A DNA stretch of 64,000 nt from Aliikangiella coralliicola (GTDB lineage: Bacteria; Pseudomonadota; Gammaproteobacteria; Enterobacterales; Kangiellaceae), in the NCBI RefSeq assembly GCF_007004725.1, contig NZ_ML660163.1, positions 1 to 64,000 of the forward strand, read 5' to 3'. The position numbers and the translations under genes were made by a program. This document shows positions 17,443-26,720 of the stretch, in pieces; position 1 is the stretch's first letter, and each line of letters starts with the position of its first letter. The notes under the pieces were generated by a model. It saw only the letters and a list, made by a program, of their open reading frames with translations, was not told the DNA's origin and made no database searches.

Positions 17443-18945
17443 TTAACGCTTGGTAAAATGCCGATGATAAGCACGGTGCAAATAATCATGGAGCATTTCA
17501 TTTTTATTTCTTTTTATACCTGAAACTTTTTCCAAAACTTCCGCAGCATTAGTTTGTAAGTCGTTATCTTGTTGCGGATCTTTTAATCCTTTCGGTAAAG
17601 GCAATGGCGTCACCTTAGGAAAGTCACGACGCGCGCGTTTAAGTGTTAGCAAACAACTCAAATCGGGCGCATGCTTATCTCTCATTGTCAGGTATCCCGG
17701 TAAATCAAAACAATGTCGAACAGTCGCAATAATTGAGGTGTGATCGAAAGGAACATATCCAGATGGACGGCCAATTGTTCCAGCTTTTACCCAGGGAGAA
17801 ATGACAACTGCGGGAACCCGAACACCAAATCGGTTAAACAAAAAACCATCTTGCCCGGGCTTGCCCGGATATCCGTCTGGCGGCTCGGCGTTTCCAGGCG
17901 CAACATGGTCATAACAACCACCGTGTTCATCGTAAGTAATCACGAAAAGCGTCTCTTTCCAGGCCGGAGATTTGATGATTGCATTGTAAACTTTCGCCAT
18001 CAAATGCTCACCCGGCCGGATATCCTGAGACGGATGCTGGTCGTTTTGCAGTGGCCCGGAAAACTGCGGCTCTAAAAAGGAATAACTGGGTAACTTCCCA
18101 CTTTTACAAGCTTTGATAAATTTAGAAATAGGCTGGAAGTTTTTCTTGAATTTTGGATCATGCAGTTGAGTCATAATCGTTTGTGTTAGTGAAAATGGCT
18201 TACCATCTTTTTCTCCACCATAAACCATCCAGCTCAGCTCTTTTCTACCACCATCGATCTCATCTTGAATGAGCTGGTAAATTGTTTTCGCGTCACATTG
18301 CGCAGTTGGTTTGTTGTTAACAAATCCCGTTGACGTGGCTGCGTGAACAAAATCTCGATTTGGTAATGTCTGGCTAGGAACCGAGCAATGCCAATGATCA
18401 CAGACGGCAAACTTTTTCGCTAATGTACTAAGCACCGGTGTTTGCTCCGGTGTGTAACAAGCCATGATATTTCTAGGATCAGTCGGCGTATCGCCGAAAG
18501 AATAAGCACCATACAACATTGCATTCGCATAGTTATTAACAAATCCTGTATTCACCGGAGTTGGTGGATAAAGTTGCCCGATTTCGTAATGTTGGAACAA
18601 TTGATGATTGGTGTCTCTGAACCCTTCTCCCGGATCAGGATTGGGAAAACAAAAATCTTCGTCGTATTTTTTTTCTTTTAGCTTTCTCGGCCCATACCTG
18701 GGAGCTTCGCCATTTTTTCGAACGTATACTTGCTCGATAAATGGCATGCCGTCGGAATCAATATTATTGAGCGGATTCCAGTAATTATCGCGCAGCCCCT
18801 CAAAATATTGATCATGGGGCGGTTTCTGTTCATCGTACAACCAGCCTAACATGTTATCGAACGACCGGTTTTCCATCATTAACACAACAATGTGTTTGAT
18901 TTTCTTTAGCGCTTTTCGATTCGGTTTTAAATATTGATTGGTCAT
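17443..18945 (-). CDS. Phosphoesterase of the phospholipase C / acid phosphatase (PF04185) family
   Basis: 500 aa. The family's metal-site signature HIVVLMMENRSFDNMLG is at residues 18-34, with PTDPRN in the middle and TYDEHGGCYDHV toward residue 335. These match bacterial phospholipases C and related phosphatases, which hydrolyse phosphodiester or phosphomonoester bonds. Family members are usually exported through Tat, but here the protein starts MTNQYLKPNRKALKKIKHIVV with no signal peptide or twin Arg, so it is either cytoplasmic or exported otherwise. GAGGGAG precedes the ATG. It lies between the molybdenum hydroxylase and the haem-protein gene. Substrate unknown. Confidence 0.85.
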   Translation of the reverse strand: MTNQYLKPNRKALKKIKHIVVLMMENRSFDNMLGWLYDEQKPPHDQYFEGLRDNYWNPLNNIDSDGMPFIEQVYVRKNGEAPRYGPRKLKEKKYDEDFCFPNPDPGEGFRDTNHQLFQHYEIGQLYPPTPVNTGFVNNYANAMLYGAYSFGDTPTDPRNIMACYTPEQTPVLSTLAKKFAVCDHWHCSVPSQTLPNRDFVHAATSTGFVNNKPTAQCDAKTIYQLIQDEIDGGRKELSWMVYGGEKDGKPFSLTQTIMTQLHDPKFKKNFQPISKFIKACKSGKLPSYSFLEPQFSGPLQNDQHPSQDIRPGEHLMAKVYNAIIKSPAWKETLFVITYDEHGGCYDHVAPGNAEPPDGYPGKPGQDGFLFNRFGVRVPAVVISPWVKAGTIGRPSGYVPFDHTSIIATVRHCFDLPGYLTMRDKHAPDLSCLLTLKRARRDFPKVTPLPLPKGLKDPQQDNDLQTNAAEVLEKVSGIKRNKNEMLHDYLHRAYHRHFTKR

Positions 18946-19023
18946 AGCTCCCTCTATCAGTTGTTAACACACCCAAGTAAAGTCTGCGATACGATTTTTA
19001 TAAGGTGCGGTTTTCATAAACTA

Positions 19024-19076
19024 GATAGTCGGAAAGTAATCACAAATCTGCCTGCTCATTAACTTCGCCGACTATC
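19024..19076 (-). terminator. Possible hairpin after the molybdenum hydroxylase gene
   Basis: GATAGTCGG (19024-19032) and CCGACTATC (19068-19076) are exact inverted copies separated by 35 nt, 20 nt past the stop codon at 19096. The long loop and the absence of a T-run make it a weak terminator candidate. Confidence 0.35.
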
Positions 19077-19095
19077 GTTTCGTTAAACCGTTTAG

Positions 19096-22000
19096 TTACT
19101 TTTCAGAAAGATCAACCGCGCAAGCTTTTGAAACTTCCTGCACTGTCGCCGGCGCGTCCATTTTGAAAATACCATCCAAACCACGTTCAACCCGTGAAGC
19201 TCGCACTGCTGCTTTAATTGCCAGAAACACGCTGGCAGCTAACACCAGAGGTGGCTCACCAACCTCTTTCGCCGAGAGTAAATCGTTGGGGTTTTCCGGT
19301 ACATTCGCAGCTTTATCACGCGGAAATAGATGGACGTTCAGTTCTAAAGGAATATTAGTCGTGGCCGGTGGTTTGTAACGCCAGGTGTTCACTGTATTGA
19401 GTCTGCCTTTTTCATCACCGTCAGGTTCAAACACTAATTTTTCTGTCATCACATAACCGACACCTTGAATAAAAGCGCCTTCAACTTGTCCAATATCGAG
19501 TGCGGGGTTTAAGCTCCAGCCCATGTCGTACATTAAGTCAGAGCGAATAATTTTAACTTCGCCAGTAAGAATATCGACTTCCACTTCCGAGCAAGCAGCT
19601 GAATAAGTAAAGCCGCAGAATGAATCAACTTCACCACCAATGGGTTGACCGGCTAATTCAATTCCAGGTATTGGTTTTTGCTCTGATTCTGGTTTAAAAA
19701 TCATTGCAGGTACGCCAGTTGTTCCGCCGGGAACTCGGGCGTTGAAGCTTTCCACCAAACTCACTCGCTCGCGATAGGCAAGAGCAACCAGGTTTTGCCA
19801 GATAATATTATTACCAGTCGATGCTTTTGCAGCCCAACCTTTTTCGCCATAATTCCAAAAATCGACACCGTTTTCTCGACACCACTGATCGCCTTTTTCT
19901 TTAAGCATCATGTGGCCAAATTCTAATAAACGACCTCGCAATCTTTCACAAGTTTGTTTAACTGCCAAACCGTTATAGGCGGTACCGGTTGAACCACCGG
20001 TGCTTGTTGGGTTAGGGATCACATCGGTCTTAGCAAATTGAATTTGGATCAAGTCCATAGGCACATTCAAAATATAAGCAGCAATTTGCTCAATTTTGGT
20101 GACCATGCCTTGGCCCATATCAACACCGCCCTGGTTGATAATGATTGAGCCGTCACCGGAATAAACAGAAATCAACGCGCTAGCTTGCTCCAGTTGGACC
20201 AGGTTATAGCCAGATCCGTACTTCACCGGAATCATATAAATTCCACGCTTTTTCCACTTGTTAAGCTTATTAAATTTTTCGATCTCTTTTTTGCGGCTAT
20301 CGATTTCGCTGACTTGTTTTAAGTACTGCCAAACTTCTCGAATATAACAATAACTCAACGCCTGACCGAAGGGAGTCACATCACCTCGCTGGTAAAGATT
20401 TTTCTCCCTCACATCATTCGGATCCATGCCAATAGAAAACGCCGCGTCATCAATCGCATTTTCTGTAATTATTTTTCCCTGAATATCACCAAACGATCGC
20501 ATTGCCGTGTTGGGCGCGGTATTGGTTCTGCAAACGTCGAGCGTGCTTTGGAAGTTTTCCACCATATAGGCATTATCAACGCGTAGCTGGAGGCAATTGG
20601 AAACGATAAAAGAGCAATCATAAAAAGCGCCACCATCACCGTAAAAATTGAAATCCATCCCGCGTATAATCCCTTTGTTTTCAGGGTTTGTTTCCCCGGA
20701 ATCAATCGCAATCTGATACTGTCCATAATAGGGATGTCGCTTACCGATCATGCTTGTGTCATTATCTCTCGGCATAACCAACCTAACAGGTTTCTGCATG
20801 GTTTTCGCAGCCACAGCTGACGCGCCAATTACAAATTTTGCCGGCTCGGTTTTTCCACCATAACCACCACCTAACTGTCGCACAGCGATCTCAACTTGAT
20901 TGTGTTCAACACCTAGAACAGAAGCCGCGGTCTGGTGCATTCCCATCGGACTCTGTGACGATGGATGGAATGTTAGTCTTTCTGCTTCATTAGGCATTGC
21001 AACGCAAGATTGAGTCTCCATATAAAAGTGAACCTGTCCGCCACTTGCCTGGGTGTTTTCAACTACAACACAAGAAACACCATCAACATCTGCAGTGCGG
21101 CGTTCAATTGATTTATCTAATGGCTTTTTGTTTTTCGTCCAACTTAAATCACTATTGTGACGAATTATTTTCCATATATGGGTCACATAAGAAGCAGACT
21201 TGGGGCCATCTGGAAAAATGCTGCCACGAGCAATGGCATCGTCTAATCCAAGTACTGGCTCTCGCCAGGCTTTCGGCCAATCAACTGGTTCATAGTGAAT
21301 GCAGTGTTCGGTAATAAATTCAGCGATTAAATTCGCTTCAGTTTCTTCCTTTGCAACAGCCAAAGCAATTGATTGACCAACGTAACTCACTATTTTTTCG
21401 GCAAAAATAGGTTGGTCTCCACCAATCCCCTGGTAATTAAGGCCGCCAGTCGGAACATCTTTGTAAGTGATCAAACGAGTAAACTCGGGAAACTTCTTTG
21501 TTAACAGTGCACTTAATTTTCTTGCCGATATCGGATGCTCTTTGGTATCAGGATTTCTAAAACAATAATTAGCTAACGCTCTTTCGCTCTGAACAAAAGA
21601 CGCATTAACAGCCGTCGGCGGCACTTCCATTTCGTGGGTGTATCTGACCTGTCCAGAAGTTTGGTATAGCGCCATTAATTTTATATAAGGCTGTGACACC
21701 GGTGCTTTGTAAGCCTGATTTTTGTAATACTGTCGCCCATCGCTAACAGGCCAGTTGCCCCAGGTAATTTCTCCCGCAGAACGTACAGCCGGCGGTACTG
21801 ATTTTTCATCTTTTTGTAATAAGGCTGTGACATATAACTTATAGACAAACCCAACAGCAAGTTCCACTCGATATTGATCACTGAATCCCTCGTATTCGAC
21901 ACCTCGCATTCGTGGTGCCCACTCTTCCAGTGTTTCAGCGACTTCTTTAGCTAAGACCTCACCGACTTTCGAATAATTTTTTAATGACAACTTTCTGCCA

Positions 22001-23574
22001 ATAATAATTTCTTCGGTTTTACGCGCTCGCCACGGAAATGGGGCAATAGCGCCAAAGGTCAGGTTAACGCTTTCGACTTTTAAGTCAGAGGAGAGTTTTA
22101 GTCGCGAAGTACTATTGACAATGCTATGTGCATTAATATCACGTAGCGCAACTTTTTGCGCCAGAATAACTTCATCTTTGTCATCAAGTGGAATGTCGTA
22201 TGATAGTAAAAGAATTTGACTGGCAAGCTTTTGATCTTTGCGCACCGCTTCTATCAATAGCTCAACCGTTTTTTCCTTGGTGTCACCGTTTTCCAGGTTC
22301 ACATAGCGAATGCTAGCATTTAAAGCTGATAAAACTGTGAATAAATCTGAGGGAAAAGGCTCGCCCGTACCTTTTTTAATATGTTTAAGCACGAGCATCG
22401 AATTTCCAGCGAGGGACGCCGCGTTCCTCACGATAGTTCCGGCAGTTCGGTGTGCCATAAATTGTAAGGCACCGGCGGCAGTGGTTTGAGAAAGATCTCG
22501 TTTTTTTATAAATTTATCAAGATACTCAAGAAAATCAGTATAAGTTGTACCGGCTCCAACCTTTAACCAATTGTCATTCGACTCAATTCCATATAACTCT
22601 CGAATCCGGCTGATGTTAACCAGTACTTTTGTTTCCAGAAAGTCTTGCGTATAAACGCCGAAGGATGTATTTGCATGAATCAGGTAAATATCGTCAAACG
22701 AATATTTTTGATAAATTCCAAGTAACTCGCAGATGTTATCAGGCGTTAGCCATATCTGCTGTTCTCCGTGTAAATTAACTCCCTCGGTATTCCGTTTCGC
22801 CGCTTTAGGAAAAGGAATTTCAACTTCTGTACCGACACACTGAGCATCCACCTGATCGTCAGTCAGACACTTCATCCTGTGCTTTTCATCTTCTTTGCTC
22901 CAATCAACGGCAAAGGTTTTCATCGCTGTCAGAATCGGTCGATAACCAGTACAACGGCATATATTGCCATCAAACGCTTCTTCGATCTGCTTCTTGGTCG
23001 GCTTAGGGTTATTCACCAAAAAAGCAGACATGTTCATCACAAATCCGGTGGAGCAATAACCACATTGAGTCCCATTATTCACTGCCAGTTTATAGGCAAC
23101 AGGATTAATACTCTTATCAAAACAGAACTTTTTGACAGCTTTATCTTGCCCCTTAGTATCAATTGCGCTTTTACGGAGTTTCTGTGCGGCTTTTTCTGAT
23201 AGTTTTATTTCCTTAGAATCCCGAAGGTTAAATGGCGTGCCGCCTCGGGTTGGAGCTAACACATGTTTAGGATACTCTGGAGGTAGTCGTTTTACGCCAC
23301 TGGTGCCTTCAACAGTTGTAATCACCAGTCCTTGTAATGAACAAACAGCTCTCAAACAAGAATTAATCGAACGATGCTCTACTTGATTAGTTTTGTCATT
23401 CCAATTAGATAAAATAACGGTACACGCACCACAACCACCTTGTCCGCACCCTTTTTTCGCACCACTGAGACTAATATCCGGAGAGCGCAGAAAATCAATA
23501 AGCAACAGATCTGGTGGAGGGCTTTTAACATTGATTAATTCACCATTAAGAAAAAAGCTAACATCATCGGACAT
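19096..23574 (-). CDS. Single-chain molybdenum hydroxylase (xanthine dehydrogenase/aldehyde oxidase family)
   Basis: 1492 aa carrying in one chain what most bacteria split over two or three subunits. Two [2Fe-2S] domains come first: Cys43, 48, 51 and 73, then Cys171, 174, 206 and 208. A FAD domain (about 285-570, VRNAASLAGN-like) and the molybdopterin domains follow. Gln847 (GGQVHFY) matches bovine XDH Gln767 and Glu1440 (GEPPLVLAA) the catalytic Glu1261. By my alignment, bovine Glu802 is Thr909 (GGKTE) and Arg880 is Cys994, so both purine-recognition residues are replaced, as they are (by other residues) in aldehyde oxidases; Phe1009 is Tyr. About 58 extra residues separate the Fe-S halves. 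No signal peptide; AAGGAG precedes the ATG. No XdhC-like maturation gene is nearby. Substrate unknown; an aldehyde or N-heterocycle is likely. Confidence 0.9.
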   Translation of the reverse strand: MSDDVSFFLNGELINVKSPPPDLLLIDFLRSPDISLSGAKKGCGQGGCGACTVILSNWNDKTNQVEHRSINSCLRAVCSLQGLVITTVEGTSGVKRLPPEYPKHVLAPTRGGTPFNLRDSKEIKLSEKAAQKLRKSAIDTKGQDKAVKKFCFDKSINPVAYKLAVNNGTQCGYCSTGFVMNMSAFLVNNPKPTKKQIEEAFDGNICRCTGYRPILTAMKTFAVDWSKEDEKHRMKCLTDDQVDAQCVGTEVEIPFPKAAKRNTEGVNLHGEQQIWLTPDNICELLGIYQKYSFDDIYLIHANTSFGVYTQDFLETKVLVNISRIRELYGIESNDNWLKVGAGTTYTDFLEYLDKFIKKRDLSQTTAAGALQFMAHRTAGTIVRNAASLAGNSMLVLKHIKKGTGEPFPSDLFTVLSALNASIRYVNLENGDTKEKTVELLIEAVRKDQKLASQILLLSYDIPLDDKDEVILAQKVALRDINAHSIVNSTSRLKLSSDLKVESVNLTFGAIAPFPWRARKTEEIIIGRKLSLKNYSKVGEVLAKEVAETLEEWAPRMRGVEYEGFSDQYRVELAVGFVYKLYVTALLQKDEKSVPPAVRSAGEITWGNWPVSDGRQYYKNQAYKAPVSQPYIKLMALYQTSGQVRYTHEMEVPPTAVNASFVQSERALANYCFRNPDTKEHPISARKLSALLTKKFPEFTRLITYKDVPTGGLNYQGIGGDQPIFAEKIVSYVGQSIALAVAKEETEANLIAEFITEHCIHYEPVDWPKAWREPVLGLDDAIARGSIFPDGPKSASYVTHIWKIIRHNSDLSWTKNKKPLDKSIERRTADVDGVSCVVVENTQASGGQVHFYMETQSCVAMPNEAERLTFHPSSQSPMGMHQTAASVLGVEHNQVEIAVRQLGGGYGGKTEPAKFVIGASAVAAKTMQKPVRLVMPRDNDTSMIGKRHPYYGQYQIAIDSGETNPENKGIIRGMDFNFYGDGGAFYDCSFIVSNCLQLRVDNAYMVENFQSTLDVCRTNTAPNTAMRSFGDIQGKIITENAIDDAAFSIGMDPNDVREKNLYQRGDVTPFGQALSYCYIREVWQYLKQVSEIDSRKKEIEKFNKLNKWKKRGIYMIPVKYGSGYNLVQLEQASALISVYSGDGSIIINQGGVDMGQGMVTKIEQIAAYILNVPMDLIQIQFAKTDVIPNPTSTGGSTGTAYNGLAVKQTCERLRGRLLEFGHMMLKEKGDQWCRENGVDFWNYGEKGWAAKASTGNNIIWQNLVALAYRERVSLVESFNARVPGGTTGVPAMIFKPESEQKPIPGIELAGQPIGGEVDSFCGFTYSAACSEVEVDILTGEVKIIRSDLMYDMGWSLNPALDIGQVEGAFIQGVGYVMTEKLVFEPDGDEKGRLNTVNTWRYKPPATTNIPLELNVHLFPRDKAANVPENPNDLLSAKEVGEPPLVLAASVFLAIKAAVRASRVERGLDGIFKMDAPATVQEVSKACAVDLSEK

Positions 23575-24132
23575 AACCTAATCTCCTTCTAGTTATTGTA
23601 AATCTTCCGTTTTATCGCTGAACGACTACCGACACTTTAGAAGTTTAATCTTTGCTAACGAATTATTTGTAAGAACTAACAATAAGAATAAATACTTAGA
23701 ACTAACTTGGGGGCATGGTAGTTACAATAAGCAAACATAAGACTTACCCACGCTCACTTATTTTAATAATGTGATCAATTAAAACCCTACACATCGCTGG
23801 TTTTAATGATGATCTGCTTAATACAGAGATGAAATATTATCGATTCTTTAAATATCTACCTTTCCAAAATGACGCCCACCCATATCCTATTCTCAGCAAG
23901 TATAGATAATAAAAAACGGTTTTACCGCTAACGGAGGAGTTAAAATCAATTTTATTACGAGAAGAGATAGTTATCTCAGGGAACTTAGGTTATTTGTAGA
24001 CTTTGAGGTTTAGTGAGCACGGTAGGTTGGGTTGACGAAGGAAACCCAAAAGCAACCTCAATATCTTTAAAGTAGTCAACAATTTGAAAACCAACATAAA
24101 AGCTTTAGTCATTAAAATTAGCCTTCAAACTT
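23575..24132. other. Intergenic region upstream of the molybdenum hydroxylase
   Basis: This AT-rich spacer of about 560 nt has no plausible gene. It should hold the hydroxylase promoter in its left part, and it contains one copy of a REP-like palindrome (24022-24049) toward the acyltransferase end. Confidence 0.5.
24022..24049 (+). repeat. REP-like palindrome, copy 1
   Basis: A 28-bp element with the palindromic core TTGGGTT...AACCCAA around GACGAAGGA, headed by GTAGG. It is identical to the inverted copy at 24165-24192. Core and GTAGG head resemble the widespread REP sequences mobilised by REP-associated tyrosine transposases; no transposase is in the window. Confidence 0.75.
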
Positions 24133-25197
24133 TTAAGATTTCGTTTTAACTTCAAGCTTAGTTGTTGGGTTTCCTTCGTCAACCCAACCTACGGTCTTAA
24201 ACGATAAGCCTCTCACAAATTTTGCTGATGGTTTCTCTATAAATCGATAGGATACATAGGCAACTAATAGACTCACTAAAACGAATACTACAAGCTTCAA
24301 TTCAATTGGTACATTCAATTTATTCACCAGAGGTAATAATGGCATATGCAGTAAATATAATGAAAAAGAAATCTTCCCAAGAAAGTCACCGAGCCTATTA
24401 GAGAGTAAAACATTATTATCGGGAACTAAAAACAGAATACAAAAGAACACCGTTGACATCACAAAAAGCACTTCATAACTTAACCACATTCTATGTTTCG
24501 CATCCGATGTTACCGGAGAAAATTGCGGATATAATATGGGAATCAATACAAGCGCCAGGATAAACCAGTTTTTTCTAAGATATTCAGGGACTTTAAGTGA
24601 CTTATAATGCATCCCCAACAAAACTCCAATAAAGAAGTATGGCAAGCTTCTAAAAAGGTGAAAGTCATAATGCAATCCGTGGAAGTCACCATGTGGCCGA
24701 GGAAAGTTGGTTAAAAATAGTAAAATAAGCGATGCGATAACTACCACATAAGTATATCCTGGTCTCCAGGCACCTAAATACCAAAACACTAAAAATATTG
24801 CGTAAAAATGAATTTCCGGCGCTATCGTCCATAAAACACTTTCGCCATCAAGAAAAATTAAATGAGATATTAGTTTTTGCCAATCGGATATTTCGTATAA
24901 AACTTCATGTCCAAGGTAATTTGATAAATAAGAAACAAAAACAACCAACAAATATAACGGCAATACTCTTCCACTTCTCGCAAGGATGTATTGCTTAATA
25001 TTTTTTCTGCTAAACGCCTTATCAAGATAAAGATAGGACATTAAAAAACCGCTGAGCATAAAAAACAACATAACACCATATTGACCGGCACGCCCTCCTA
25101 AACGAGTGTCAAGCCAGCCAGTCGCGTCGCTGAAATGCGTTATCAACACGATCATTGCAGCTAATCCGCGTAGCATATTTAATTTTCTTATTTCCAA
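24133..25197 (-). CDS. Acyltransferase 3 family membrane protein
   Basis: 354 aa with about ten hydrophobic helices. The N-terminal LNMLRGLAAMIVLITHF matches the family signature, in which the His is thought catalytic, and VMLFFMLSGFLMSYL is typical of helix 2-3. Members transfer acyl groups, often acetyl, to sugars or lipids of the cell surface. The start is a TTG at 25197 with AAGGGAA upstream; the next in-frame ATG (25176) would remove part of the signature's flank. It follows the PARG-like gene by 24 nt, so it may be the tail of the NAD/ADP-ribose operon. The last 20 or so codons run through a REP element, giving a C-terminus VGWVDEGNPTTKLEVKTKS that looks recently added. Confidence 0.88.
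   Translation of the reverse strand: MEIRKLNMLRGLAAMIVLITHFSDATGWLDTRLGGRAGQYGVMLFFMLSGFLMSYLYLDKAFSRKNIKQYILARSGRVLPLYLLVVFVSYLSNYLGHEVLYEISDWQKLISHLIFLDGESVLWTIAPEIHFYAIFLVFWYLGAWRPGYTYVVVIASLILLFLTNFPRPHGDFHGLHYDFHLFRSLPYFFIGVLLGMHYKSLKVPEYLRKNWFILALVLIPILYPQFSPVTSDAKHRMWLSYEVLFVMSTVFFCILFLVPDNNVLLSNRLGDFLGKISFSLYLLHMPLLPLVNKLNVPIELKLVVFVLVSLLVAYVSYRFIEKPSAKFVRGLSFKTVGWVDEGNPTTKLEVKTKS
24165..24192 (-). repeat. REP-like palindrome, copy 2, inside the acyltransferase 3' end
   Basis: Exact inverse of the 28-bp copy at 24022-24049, with 115 nt between the two. It lies within the coding region of the acyltransferase and encodes part of its C-terminal tail (VGWVDEGNPTT). The two copies together could form a long hairpin in the transcript end, acting as terminator or mRNA stabiliser. 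Confidence 0.75.
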
Positions 25198-25221
25198 TGC
25201 AGGTTCCCTTTTTATTTAACG

Positions 25222-26076
25222 TTATTTTTTGTCACAAAACTTTCTGGAAAACACATTATAAATTTCAAGGCTTTTCGTAAGATCTAAAACCGAAAAACCT
25301 ACTTTTCGAAATGCATATTTAAATCCTTCATATTCCATCAACTCATAAAATATCGATGCAACGACCTCAGGTCTATTTCTAAACACACCGCACCCCCAAG
25401 CCCCCAAGACAATTAACTCATGGCCATTTTCGATAGCAACTGAAAGAACGTGTCTCGCTCTGTCTTTCATTTCTCTTCTAATTTTGAATTCACACCCAGG
25501 TTCCTTCCTTAACGCAACACCAGCATTAACAGCTGCCGATGTAATAAAGGAAACGGTATATGGTTTGTCGAAAAGTTCCCCGGCCTCATTTCTAAAAACC
25601 GGAACATCTTTCGAATAGATCATATCATGACTATAAAGTACTTTGTTTTCCTCTCGATTTTTTAGGTACATATCCATATGCTTAGTTAGGCATGGATACA
25701 AAGCGGAAGCACGAGCAAGAGCTTCTTCTTGTGCTTGACTGCCCCCGAGAAAACCTCCCCCGGGATTTTTTGCAGAAGCAAAATTTAAACATAGAACATC
25801 ATTAAATTGCTTTAGTAGCGTTTGAGCCCCCTCAAAAGTAGTGCAATTCTCAACCAAATAGCCTAAAAACTTACCTTGGTCACAATTAGCAAGTACATCT
25901 GTTACCTTATCGCTTAAATTGTTTAGCGCTAGTTCATCATAGTGTACGCTGCTATCAACAGCTTTTTTGATATCTTGAGCTAGCTCAACATTTTCACCTT
26001 TCGAGTTGATATAGCTTCCTCTCTCTATGATTTCTAGAGTTTCCTGAGCGATATTTGCTCTCTTGTTCCTATTCAT
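25222..26076 (-). CDS. Bacterial-type poly(ADP-ribose) glycohydrolase (TIGR02452-like)
   Basis: 284 aa, usual length for the microbial PARG family. The signature GGG-X7-QEE is present (GGG 106-108, QEE 116-118, in NPGGGFLGGSQAQEE); the second Glu is the catalytic residue in characterised enzymes. ITSAAVNAG and LGAWGCGVFRN complete the macro-like fold. The enzyme should cleave ribose-ribose bonds of ADP-ribose chains, or act on related ADP-ribosyl conjugates, releasing ADP-ribose in the cytoplasm. It lies 49 nt after the NADAR gene in the same direction and belongs to the NAD/ADP-ribose transcription unit. No poly-ADP-ribose polymerase is visible here, so the substrate may come from outside (toxin, phage) or be mono-ADP-ribose. 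Confidence 0.9.
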   Translation of the reverse strand: MNRNKRANIAQETLEIIERGSYINSKGENVELAQDIKKAVDSSVHYDELALNNLSDKVTDVLANCDQGKFLGYLVENCTTFEGAQTLLKQFNDVLCLNFASAKNPGGGFLGGSQAQEEALARASALYPCLTKHMDMYLKNREENKVLYSHDMIYSKDVPVFRNEAGELFDKPYTVSFITSAAVNAGVALRKEPGCEFKIRREMKDRARHVLSVAIENGHELIVLGAWGCGVFRNRPEVVASIFYELMEYEGFKYAFRKVGFSVLDLTKSLEIYNVFSRKFCDKK

Positions 26077-26125
26077 TTCTACTTTCCAAGTGATTTATAA
26101 TTTTATTCTTGGCGTTAGCCGTTTT

Positions 26126-26692
26126 TTACAAACTCTTCAACCGCTCTCGCACTTCCATCAATACAAAACCGAGCAAATTCAAACCTTTCCACTTAAATGG
26201 ATTTACTGCATCCTCATGCTCCTCTGCTAATCCGACTCCCCAGATTTTATCAACCGGACTGGCTTCGACTAAAACCCGACTACCAGTCCCCACCAAGAAC
26301 GCCTTCAAACTTTCATTTTGTTCGAATTTCTCAACATTACCTTTGACGACAATATCGAAGCAGTTTTTGTCCCACACCCCATTATCAAAACCAGTCACTT
26401 GCCGCCCCAGTTTCTTAGCTTGGTGCGGGTGTTTAGATTCAATAATCTTATTGAGTACTTCCTCATCACCGAACAACCTTGCCTTTTCAGCCATCATAAA
26501 ATGCTCTGCCGTTTTATAGCACACATTATCTACCGTAAAAGGAGATACATACCATTGACTGAAACATGTTTTGGTTACGATATTTTTATCTTTTTCGGTA
26601 TGCCCCCAAAAGCATAGATACTTGGCTTTTTTGCCTCTAGCTAAATAGTCGATAAGTTCTTTTTTACTTCTAATTTTTTCTATTTCTTTCAT
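26126..26692 (-). CDS. NADAR family protein (YbiA-like, DUF1768)
   Basis: 188 aa. Conserved features of the NADAR (NAD and ADP-ribose) superfamily are clear: FWGHTEK near the N-terminus, FSQWYVSPF (44-52), TAEHFMMAEKARLF (61-74) and LVEASPVDKIWGVGL (141-155). The family was predicted from gene contexts to act on ADP-ribosyl compounds; YbiA acts on riboflavin-pathway intermediates, and some NADARs remove ADP-ribose from guanine in DNA. The first 20 residues form an extra charged helix. It is flanked by the PARG and KptA genes, 49 and 28 nt apart, so an ADP-ribose role fits better than a flavin role. Confidence 0.9.
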   Translation of the reverse strand: MKEIEKIRSKKELIDYLARGKKAKYLCFWGHTEKDKNIVTKTCFSQWYVSPFTVDNVCYKTAEHFMMAEKARLFGDEEVLNKIIESKHPHQAKKLGRQVTGFDNGVWDKNCFDIVVKGNVEKFEQNESLKAFLVGTGSRVLVEASPVDKIWGVGLAEEHEDAVNPFKWKGLNLLGFVLMEVRERLKSL

Positions 26693-26720
26693 TGTTTTTT
26701 ACTCACTCATTTGAGTTCTA

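Noticed and set aside
19096..23574. Calling the large molybdenum enzyme xanthine dehydrogenase
   Set aside because: The domain order fits, but both purine-recognition residues are replaced in my hand alignment, so a xanthine substrate is not supported.
26109..26617. Long plus-strand frames opposite the NADAR gene
   Set aside because: They are antisense shadows of a well-conserved gene and carry no recognisable domain.
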